A DNA stretch of 64,000 nucleotides, from contig NZ_CP118224.1 in the NCBI RefSeq assembly GCF_030849025.1, positions 3,263,501 to 3,327,500 of the forward strand. Direction: 5' to 3'. Source of the DNA: Oceanimonas pelagia (GTDB lineage: Bacteria; Pseudomonadota; Gammaproteobacteria; Enterobacterales; Aeromonadaceae). Below the pieces are notes generated by a model, which did not search any database, was not told where the DNA came from, and worked only from the letters and a program-made list of their open reading frames with translations. This document shows, piece by piece, positions 26,968-34,172 of this stretch (position 1 is the stretch's first letter; the number at the start of each line of letters is the position of its first letter). The translations under genes were made by a program, and so were the position numbers.

Positions 26968-29051
26968 ACAGGTTTTCATTACCTCACTGGCTTGGCGCCA
27001 GCCTTATTTGCACCCTGCTGGTGGCCTGCACCACCCCCACCGGCGACCGGGCCGCCCCCGACAAACCCTGGGGCAAAAAAAGGGTGAGCAGCAGCTACGA
27101 TCCGGTGAAGCTGCCCGCCGGCGAGCAGGCCACAGACCGGCTGCCCGCCAGCCTGACTCCGGCACCGGCAGCCACGCCCGCCACCCGGGCCGAAATTTAC
27201 CGGGGCTCGGGCAACTTTATGCGCCTGAGCCAGGCGCCGCTGGCGGCGGCACCGGCCCCCGGCGACGTGACCCTCAACTTTCAGGGCTCCGACATTGCCG
27301 AGGTGGTGAAAACCATACTGGGCGACATTCTGCAGCTGAACTACTCCCTCGACGAACGGGTGCGCGGCCAGGTGTATCTGCAAACCAACCGCCCCATTCG
27401 CCAGGATGATCTGCTGCCCACCCTCGAGAGCCTGCTGCAAACCCACGGTGCCGCCCTGGTGCACAGCAACGGCCTGTTCAATGTGGTGCCCGCCGGCGAA
27501 GTGCCGCCCTCGGCCCTGAACCCGCGCCTGACTCCCACCGCCGAGCGCGGCTACCAGATGCTGATTGTGCCCCTGCGTTACATTGGCGCCCGGGAAATGG
27601 AAAAGATCCTGGAGCCGGTCAAGCCCCGCCAGGGGGCCATGATGGTGGACGACAGACGCAACCTGATCACCCTGGTGGGCACCCGCGACGAGCTCACCAA
27701 TATTCGCGACACCGTGAACCTGTTTGACGTGGACCAGCTGCGCGGCATGTCGGTGGGCCTGTTCCGGCTGCAGGCCAGCAGCGCCGACGTGATGGCCAGC
27801 GAGCTGCAGGCCATTTTCGGTGACGAGGCCGAGGGCCCGCTGGCGGGCATGGTGCGCTACCTGCCCATAGAGCGACTCAACGCCCTGCTGGTGATCACCC
27901 CTCAGGAGCGCTACCTGACCGACGCCCGGGTGTGGATAGAGCGGCTGGACCGGGCCGAGAACCCCCGGGGCCTGAACATGTACGTTTACCACGTGCAGAA
28001 CGGCAAGGCCGATCACCTGGCCGAGCTGCTCAACCAGTTGTTCGACAGCCAGCGCCGCAACAGCGCCGGCTCGCCCCTGCCGCCGGCGGCGAGCAGCAGC
28101 GAGGAAGGCAGCCCGGTACAGATTGCCACCGGCATAAACGCCGCCAACCTGGACGTGGGCGAAGTGAGCGTGATTGCCGACACCGAGCGCAACGCTCTGG
28201 TGGTGATGGCCGCCAGCGCCGACTACGAGAAGGTGGAGCAGGCCATCAAACGGCTGGACCAACTGCCGCTGCAGGTGCTGGTGGAAGCCACCATCGTAGA
28301 GGTGAGCCTGGAAGACGAACTGCGCTACGGCCTGCAATGGTATTTCAAGAACAGCCTGGGCGGCGGCCGCACCGGCGTGGGTGCGGTGGGTGCACTGCCC
28401 ATTCCCTCGCCCTTTGACGGTGGCCTGGACGTAAGCGCCAGCTACGAGGTGTTCAACGCCGCCGGCACCCGGGCCCTGCTTCAGGCCCTGGCCAGCGACT
28501 CCAAGGTCAACGTGATCTCCTCGCCCTCGCTGATGGTGCTCGACAACCAGAAAGCGCTGATCCGCGTGGGCGATCAGGTGCCCATCCGTACCTCGGAAAC
28601 CACCAACCTCAACAGCGACGTGGGCAACGTGACCAGCACCATTCAGTATCGCGACACCGGTGTGCTACTGGAAGTGACGCCGCGGGTAAACGCCGGCGGC
28701 ATGGTGGTGCTGGAGCTGGTGCAGGAGGTGAACGACGTGGCCGCCACCACCAGCTCCAACATTCAGTCACCCACCATAACCCAACGCAAGATCGACACAA
28801 GAGTCGCGGTGCAAAGCGGTGAAACCCTGGTGCTGGGGGGCTTGATTCGCGAGAACACCACCCGCGACAGCCAAGGCGTACCCGGCCTGCGCCACGTGCC
28901 GGTGCTGGGCTGGCTGTTCGGCAGCAGCGGCACCAACACCCGCCGCACCGAGCTGGTGGTGCTGATCACCCCCACCGCCGTGGCCAACGCCATCGACGCC
29001 CGCGCGGTAACCCAGGAATACCGCAGCAAGCTGCAGCAGGTGGCGATGTAA
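26964..29051 (+). CDS. gspD: type II secretion secretin GspD (lipoprotein type)
   Basis: A 695-residue secretin forming the outer-membrane channel. The N-terminus has a lipobox LVAC with Cys at residue 22, so it is predicted to be a lipoprotein, like XpsD and HxcQ. It then has the N0 domain (about 90-165), N1-N3 domains (175-430) and the secretin core (440-680) with VPIRTSE, the VxxGxT-like QSGETLVLGGLI and VPVLGWLFG. The lipid anchor could replace a GspS pilotin, and none is encoded nearby. It is the last gene of the operon and is followed by a hairpin. GGGAG lies before the ATG. Confidence 0.95.
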   Translation: MNRFSLPHWLGASLICTLLVACTTPTGDRAAPDKPWGKKRVSSSYDPVKLPAGEQATDRLPASLTPAPAATPATRAEIYRGSGNFMRLSQAPLAAAPAPGDVTLNFQGSDIAEVVKTILGDILQLNYSLDERVRGQVYLQTNRPIRQDDLLPTLESLLQTHGAALVHSNGLFNVVPAGEVPPSALNPRLTPTAERGYQMLIVPLRYIGAREMEKILEPVKPRQGAMMVDDRRNLITLVGTRDELTNIRDTVNLFDVDQLRGMSVGLFRLQASSADVMASELQAIFGDEAEGPLAGMVRYLPIERLNALLVITPQERYLTDARVWIERLDRAENPRGLNMYVYHVQNGKADHLAELLNQLFDSQRRNSAGSPLPPAASSSEEGSPVQIATGINAANLDVGEVSVIADTERNALVVMAASADYEKVEQAIKRLDQLPLQVLVEATIVEVSLEDELRYGLQWYFKNSLGGGRTGVGAVGALPIPSPFDGGLDVSASYEVFNAAGTRALLQALASDSKVNVISSPSLMVLDNQKALIRVGDQVPIRTSETTNLNSDVGNVTSTIQYRDTGVLLEVTPRVNAGGMVVLELVQEVNDVAATTSSNIQSPTITQRKIDTRVAVQSGETLVLGGLIRENTTRDSQGVPGLRHVPVLGWLFGSSGTNTRRTELVVLITPTAVANAIDARAVTQEYRSKLQQVAM

Positions 29052-29080
29052 AAAAGGCCATCGCTGCAAAGCGATGGCCA
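29051..29080. terminator. bidirectional hairpin between gspD and VWA gene
   Basis: GGCCATCGC and GCGATGGCC form a perfect 9-bp stem with loop TGCAAA. The A-run before it gives a T-run on the minus strand, so it is an intrinsic terminator for the convergent VWA gene. The plus-strand tail is only moderately AT-rich. Confidence 0.8.
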
Positions 29081-29133
29081 ATTACTTTCAAAGCAAAAAC
29101 AGTGTACGCAATGCGATGATTGATGGCTTTTCA

Positions 29134-30198
29134 TCAGGGCATCAAACGCATCACATCACTGGCTTCGAATTCAACTTCTTCGTTTTCATCGTTCAGGTAT
29201 TTACCACTGATGCTGATCAAACGTGCTTCACGCTCGTTCACCTCGCCCAGCTGACCAGCCACACACTGACTGTTGAACTTCAGGGTCAGATCTGTCCAGC
29301 CATCGGCTCCCTCTGCGGTACATTCATTCTCCAGCACCGGCTCACTAAAGCCGCCGTCATAGGGTGTGGCCACATCTTCATAAGACCAGCGCAGGGCCTC
29401 ACAGTCGCCGGCCATTTTAACGGTATCGGGCAGAATGCGGGAAACATCAAATTCTTCCGATCCCAGAATAGCCACCGGAATTACCCCTTTCTGAGTCATT
29501 TTCAGCGGATTGGGGCAGGAAGTGGGCTTGATATCCACCTTCACCGGTGCTGCCGCAGCAACACAGGCGGTCAGTACCGCTTCGAGAACAGGGGTAGCAT
29601 CTTCCTGGAATGAAGCCAGATTGAAAAGCTGCCCACCGGTAGCATCGGCGAGAGGCTGAGCTTCGGTAAAAAGGCCGCTCGGCATAATACCAAAGAAGAT
29701 ACCCCCTTCCGCCGTCATGGCATCAATCGCATTTTGCCGGGTTACTGTACCCTGAGCCGGCGTTTCATCGGTAATCAGAATGTTACAGTAGGGCGCGCCG
29801 GTAAAGCCCAGCGAATCTCCATCCACGGTATCGGTAGCCGACTCGACCACCGCCCGGTAACCTTCCTCAAAGCCCCCGTTGGCCACCAGCTCATTCACCG
29901 CTGTCTGAAAGGCGGTACTGTCAGTGGTCAATGGTGAATGCAGGTGTGGCGCCTGACTGGTACCGTGCCCACTTTTGCTGGAACCATATCCCACCAGGCC
30001 AACATGAGATCCTGCCGGCAGGGCGTTAAAAATGGTCACCACATTAGCCTTTACATCGGCAATTTCCCCCCCCATAGAGCCGGATTCATCGATTTTAAAA
30101 ACCACGTCTATGCCCTGGGCATAGACTCCGCCGCACGCCATGGCCACCGCCAGGGCGCAAATCGTATTACGTGCTTTTTGTTGCATATGTTTCATCAT
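29134..30198 (-). CDS. exported von Willebrand factor A-domain protein
   Basis: A 354-residue protein with a signal peptide (1-27, ending VYA). A VWA domain (about 30-215) has an intact MIDAS start D37-E-S39-G-S41 and a later LITDETPA segment. The C-terminal domain (about 220-330) begins VDIKPTSCPNPLKMTQKGVIPVAI-like sequence, a module I know from secreted proteins of many bacteria but cannot name. VWA domains bind metal-dependent ligands and often mediate adhesion or matrix assembly. The gene is convergent with gspD and divergent from the 30755 gene across an AT-rich gap. Secretion by the adjacent T2SS is possible. The ribosome site is weak; Met1, Met2 or Met5 could be used. Confidence 0.85.
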   Translation of the reverse strand: MMKHMQQKARNTICALAVAMACGGVYAQGIDVVFKIDESGSMGGEIADVKANVVTIFNALPAGSHVGLVGYGSSKSGHGTSQAPHLHSPLTTDSTAFQTAVNELVANGGFEEGYRAVVESATDTVDGDSLGFTGAPYCNILITDETPAQGTVTRQNAIDAMTAEGGIFFGIMPSGLFTEAQPLADATGGQLFNLASFQEDATPVLEAVLTACVAAAAPVKVDIKPTSCPNPLKMTQKGVIPVAILGSEEFDVSRILPDTVKMAGDCEALRWSYEDVATPYDGGFSEPVLENECTAEGADGWTDLTLKFNSQCVAGQLGEVNEREARLISISGKYLNDENEEVEFEASDVMRLMP

Positions 30199-30754
30199 TT
30201 TGCCTGCTATCTATGTCAGTTAATAACGCAGAGGCAATAAAACTTGCTGCCAGCTATCGCACTCTCTTCACTGAACACAAAACCTCTCCGTGCTTAACAA
30301 AGGTAAAAAATGGCCCAAAACCAACGGAACCACGCAGCTCAGCTGAGGCAATAAATGTACCGAAAACATAAACAGCTGAATCAGCAGGATTTATAAAAAA
30401 CAAAACAAAAAAAAACAAAAAAATGTAAACAAAATGCAACATTAAAGCTGACTAAAAAAAACAAAAAACATAAAAAACAACAAGTAAAGCGAACTTAAAA
30501 ATGTATCAAAATGCTAACACCACCAATAAAAAACATAATAATCAATACTTTATAAAGCCATCATATCTTTTCCTCATCAGCCTAAAACCTTGAGGAACAC
30601 TCTCCCCCTGTTTCACAAGTGAAACAACTTCCGCATATTTATACTTCCCACAATCAACAAAAATTAAAATAACAACATATAAATCAACATCTTATTAATT
30701 ATGGTTCGTTATATGCAGTAAACCCGTAAATAATAACCGTCTTGGAGCAACACA
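30199..30754. other. 556-bp AT-rich divergent intergenic region
   Basis: This gap is visibly AT-rich, with long A-runs near 30390-30480, in sharp contrast to the flanking T2SS operon. It must hold the promoters for the minus-strand VWA gene and the plus-strand 30755 gene. It contains an 18-bp palindrome resembling parS at 30609-30626. TTGGAGC near 30742 is the ribosome site of the next gene. No gene is supported inside it. The composition suits H-NS-type silencing, which is inference. Confidence 0.6.
30609..30626. promoter_or_regulatory. parS-like palindrome with 2-bp insertion
   Basis: TGTTTCAC-AA-GTGAAACA is a perfect inverted repeat of 8-bp arms around AA. Each arm is identical to a half-site of the consensus parS (TGTTTCACGTGAAACA); only the 2-bp centre is extra. 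parA/parB lie about 13 kb away beside oriC. It may be a degenerate ParB site or an unrelated operator for the divergent genes. Confidence 0.45.
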
Positions 30755-32026
30755 ATGATACAGGAAACGGTTTCACCGAATCAGGATGATGCCTTCAGCT
30801 GGATTATCGGGCTGCTGGCGCTTGGGCTGGCTGCATGGCTGATGTATGAAGCCTGGTTCGAGCCACCTTCTCCCCTGACAGTGACACAAGGCTCACAGGT
30901 GAAAAGTGAGATTCAAAAAGATACAACTCTCTCAGCTCCTCACTTGCCATCTCAAGTTTATTCACCCACTTACAAAGCCGCTCCCCCTTCAACCTTGCCT
31001 TCCTTAACCGCCAGCGGGCTGCTGGAGCAACTGACCTTGTGGCAGTATCAGCAAGTAAACACTCTGAGTGCCGACGACATTCGCCAGATAAACAAGGAGC
31101 TGACTCAACTAGCCAGCTTGGGCGAAAGTGCCATTCCGGTTATTCATCAGTACCTGAACAGCGGCCAGGATGTAGATTTTCAGGCTTTCGGCAATGGGCA
31201 GAACTTAAGCCAGCCATCGTTACGCTTGGCCCTGTTCGAAGTGCTGCATCGTATCGGCGGAGATGAGGCGGAATTCATCTGGGCCGAGTCACTCGGTAGC
31301 ACGAGTATTCCCCAAGAGATCGCTGTACTGGGCAAATACTTGGAGGAACGGGCCCCCGGCTACTACCGCAGTGATATCATCACCGCCGCTCGGGAGGCGT
31401 TTTATCTGGCCACTGATGAAGGAATCGGCGGCCGGGATGCAGGGCCGCTGTTTCAGGCATTCAAAAGCTATGGGGATTCCGCCCTGGTGCCAGAACTGGA
31501 ACAGGTGTCACAACTCAAATGGGGTCAATATGCAGCCGTAGCCTTGGCCGGTCTCCCCGATGGTCAGGGCATTCCCAGCTTGGCCCGTCAGGTACAAGGC
31601 GCTTCACCGACTGACTTAAGTGCTCGTTTTGCCCTGCAGATGCTGGCTCAGCAAGCGGATCACCCTGACGCTCAGCAAGCACTGCTGGGGAGTCTGCAAC
31701 AACAGCTTATCCAGGATTACCTGTGGCCCGAGATGGCCGGGCTGCTCGCCGGCACCTACCACATCCAGATCGCGGCTCCATCCAACGCCGTTCACCCAAC
31801 GACAGCTCGGCTCCGCTCCACCAAGAAGATGACATCACTCACCCCGGGAGGAGGACAGCGGTTGTATGGCATGCACTACTTCCAGACCACCCTGAGCGAG
31901 GAACAACTGCTTCCCCGCCTCAGATTGATAGAAGCAATGTACCAGGAAACATCCAACCCCAAAGCAAAGCGAGCCCTGGAGCAAGCCTATGACGTCATTT
32001 GGGCCGCATTGGCTATCCAGGAATAA
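30755..32026 (+). CDS. membrane-anchored helical-repeat (HEAT-like) protein, unknown function
   Basis: A 423-residue protein I cannot assign to a named family. One transmembrane segment lies at residues 15-34 with a short acidic cytoplasmic tail, then a Ser/Pro/Thr-rich linker (36-85). Residues 90-345 are mostly amphipathic helices in repeats suggestive of HEAT/armadillo folding (LTQLASLGESAIPVIHQYL, LRLALFEVLHRIGG, YAAVALAGLPDGQGIPSLARQV). The last 60 residues are again helical. It would face the periplasm. It is followed by a terminator and then the SpaA-domain gene, so it may be transcribed alone. A scaffold or assembly role for neighbouring exported proteins is a guess from context. Confidence 0.75.
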   Translation: MIQETVSPNQDDAFSWIIGLLALGLAAWLMYEAWFEPPSPLTVTQGSQVKSEIQKDTTLSAPHLPSQVYSPTYKAAPPSTLPSLTASGLLEQLTLWQYQQVNTLSADDIRQINKELTQLASLGESAIPVIHQYLNSGQDVDFQAFGNGQNLSQPSLRLALFEVLHRIGGDEAEFIWAESLGSTSIPQEIAVLGKYLEERAPGYYRSDIITAAREAFYLATDEGIGGRDAGPLFQAFKSYGDSALVPELEQVSQLKWGQYAAVALAGLPDGQGIPSLARQVQGASPTDLSARFALQMLAQQADHPDAQQALLGSLQQQLIQDYLWPEMAGLLAGTYHIQIAAPSNAVHPTTARLRSTKKMTSLTPGGGQRLYGMHYFQTTLSEEQLLPRLRLIEAMYQETSNPKAKRALEQAYDVIWAALAIQE

Positions 32027-32033
32027 ACGGCAG

Positions 32034-32059
32034 GCCAAAGTTCTACTTTGGCATTTTTT
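32034..32059 (+). terminator. rho-independent terminator
   Basis: GCCAAAG and CTTTGGC (loop TTCTA) are followed by ATTTTTTAA, directly after the 32026 stop. It separates the helical-repeat gene from the SpaA-domain gene. Confidence 0.85.
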
Positions 32060-32094
32060 AATCCCCAGAATCACGGAATCAGGAGAGTCTGACA

Positions 32095-34113
32095 ATGAAG
32101 ACGCTTTCGACCAAGAAGAAACTAACGGTGCTAATGGTTAGCGCCATGCTGGGAACCAGCTTGTTAGCCACAGACGCCCAAGCCGGCCACTACCAGCGGA
32201 GTCTGGAGGGCAGCCAATTTGAAATCGATACCAACGCCAATCTGATATTGGATGCAGGCTTGACACTGGACTGGGCAACTGTTGCCAGTGGCCCAGACCC
32301 TAAATATGCAGAGAAGGACGATGCGCCGACCGGCAAAAATGACGACTCCTTCTCCGGGGGGACCAAGGAGGATACCCAGAACCCTAATACCACCACAGGT
32401 TCCATCCCCAACAACAAGAGTGATTTGCTAAAGTTCGGCGCCTTCCAGGAAGGCACCCAATTCCTGCATCTTTACTGGGCCAGAGTACAGAATCCCTCCG
32501 GCACCACCTTGATGGATTTCGAGTTCAATGCGGGTGATCAGGGGCTGGGCAGCAATGGCTTCCCCATCCGCTCCGCCGAGGATCTGCTGGTGGAATACAA
32601 GCTGGCCCAGGGGGGGACCACCCCCGAGTTGTTCCTCTATGAATGGCTGACGGAAGCTGCCCAGGGCAGTTGTGAGGCCAGCAACAAATACCCCTGTTGG
32701 GGTAATATGCAGAGTTTGGCCGGTAAGGCCAGCGGCAGTATCAATACCTCCGGAGCCAATGCGGCCAGTATCGGTCTGGGCACACTGGATCCCTTTACCT
32801 TCGGTGAAGCCAGTATCGACCTGTCCAAGGTATTCCCTGCGGGGGAATGTAAGTCCTTTGGCTGGGCCTACCTGAAGAGCCGCTCATCAGACTCCTTCAG
32901 CGCCCAAATGAAGGATTTCATCGCACCGACCCCGGTCAACATCACCAACTGTGCCAACGTCACCGTCATCAAACAGGACGATGCCACTCCCCCCAAAGCC
33001 CTGAAGGGAGCCGAATTCGAGCTCTACTTCGATAATGGCGCCACCTCGGGCGTCTTCGATGACCCTGCCGTCGTCGGTCCCCCTCCCACCGGCGATGAAA
33101 GTACCACCGAAAAACGTACCACAGGCGATGACGGTAAGGCGGTCTTCACCGATATAGAGGCCGGTGACTACTGCGTGGTCGAAACCAAGGCCCCTCCCGG
33201 CCATAATCTACCGGCGGATCCTGATTTCTACGAATGCTTCACGCTGGTGGCAGATAGTGATCAGAGCTTTACCTTTACCAACCCCCGCAAGCCCGCCAAG
33301 GTGGTGATCACCAAAAAAGATGATGCTTCACCGGCCAATACGCTGGGTGCAGGCTGGGAGTTCACCCTCTTTGTCGATAGCAATGGAGATGGGGACTTGG
33401 ATAACGGTGAACCAATAGCCAAAGATGCCAACGGGGTAGATTACAAATGCACCACCGGTGTAACCGGTATCTGTACCATCTCGGACATACTGCCTCCGGG
33501 AAAATACTGTGTAGACGAAACCGTAAACGGCGCCCCCGGCTTGTACGGCGATGCGGCACCTCAGTGTTTCGATCTGGTCCTGGACCAGAGCAAATCACTG
33601 ACCTTCGTCAACCCCAGGCTGAGAGGCGCCATCAAGGTCATCAAAACCATCAAGCACAAGGCAGCCGCCTCGGGCAGCAAACCGCATAGCGGAGTCAGCT
33701 TCACCGTCAATGGCGTGACCAAGGCAACCGATGCCAACGGGGAAGCCTGCTTCGATGGGCTGCTGATGAGCGCCGTCTCTGGGGTAGGCGATTACGATGT
33801 AGTGGAGACAGTACCCGCCGGCGCCAACTTTAGCGCCGCAGGAGCCACCACCAAGAAGGTGACCGTCAATAACGCGGCCAAGTGCGACGATGCTACCTAT
33901 GTGGGTGAAACCGTGACCTTCGTCAACCTGCCGCTGACCGACATCAAGATCAGCGTCGACTCCCTGATCGATGGCGCGACTCAAACTAACATCCAATGCG
34001 TCAACACCGGAGGCACCACCACCAATACAGACAATACCGGCGGTGACTTCGAGGTCGCCTTACTCAAACGCGAACCCGGCATCTATACCTGTACAATTAA
34101 TGTCGATCCCTAA
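32095..34113 (+). CDS. secreted surface protein with three SpaA/Cna_B-like isopeptide domains
   Basis: A 672-residue exported protein. The signal peptide spans 1-30 (DAQA). A unique domain (31-290) shows TGSIPNNKSDLLKFGAF and LHLYWARVQNPSGTTLMDFEFN. Three prealbumin-like SpaA/Cna_B domains follow, each with the residues that make an intramolecular Lys-Asn isopeptide bond: K293/E363/N396, K407/E475/N506 and K517/E571/N611. A partial fourth module (615-672) ends the protein. No LPxTG motif, C-terminal anchor or autotransporter barrel is present, so it is probably released or held by partners. Cysteines recur in the domains. AGGAG precedes the ATG. Such domains are best known from Gram-positive pilins and adhesins; transfer is plausible. 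Export by the adjacent T2SS is inferred. Confidence 0.85.
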   Translation: MKTLSTKKKLTVLMVSAMLGTSLLATDAQAGHYQRSLEGSQFEIDTNANLILDAGLTLDWATVASGPDPKYAEKDDAPTGKNDDSFSGGTKEDTQNPNTTTGSIPNNKSDLLKFGAFQEGTQFLHLYWARVQNPSGTTLMDFEFNAGDQGLGSNGFPIRSAEDLLVEYKLAQGGTTPELFLYEWLTEAAQGSCEASNKYPCWGNMQSLAGKASGSINTSGANAASIGLGTLDPFTFGEASIDLSKVFPAGECKSFGWAYLKSRSSDSFSAQMKDFIAPTPVNITNCANVTVIKQDDATPPKALKGAEFELYFDNGATSGVFDDPAVVGPPPTGDESTTEKRTTGDDGKAVFTDIEAGDYCVVETKAPPGHNLPADPDFYECFTLVADSDQSFTFTNPRKPAKVVITKKDDASPANTLGAGWEFTLFVDSNGDGDLDNGEPIAKDANGVDYKCTTGVTGICTISDILPPGKYCVDETVNGAPGLYGDAAPQCFDLVLDQSKSLTFVNPRLRGAIKVIKTIKHKAAASGSKPHSGVSFTVNGVTKATDANGEACFDGLLMSAVSGVGDYDVVETVPAGANFSAAGATTKKVTVNNAAKCDDATYVGETVTFVNLPLTDIKISVDSLIDGATQTNIQCVNTGGTTTNTDNTGGDFEVALLKREPGIYTCTINVDP

Positions 34114-34135
34114 CCTGGGGCAGTCGGGCAAGTCG

Positions 34136-34162
34136 AAGGGCGGGTGTACTCCGCCCTTTTTT
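34136..34162 (+). terminator. rho-independent terminator of SpaA-domain gene
   Basis: GGGCGG and CCGCCC with loop GTGTACT are followed by TTTTTT, 23 bp after the stop codon. It also separates the gene from the convergent dockerin-like gene. Confidence 0.88.
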
Positions 34163-34172
34163 ATCGGCAATT

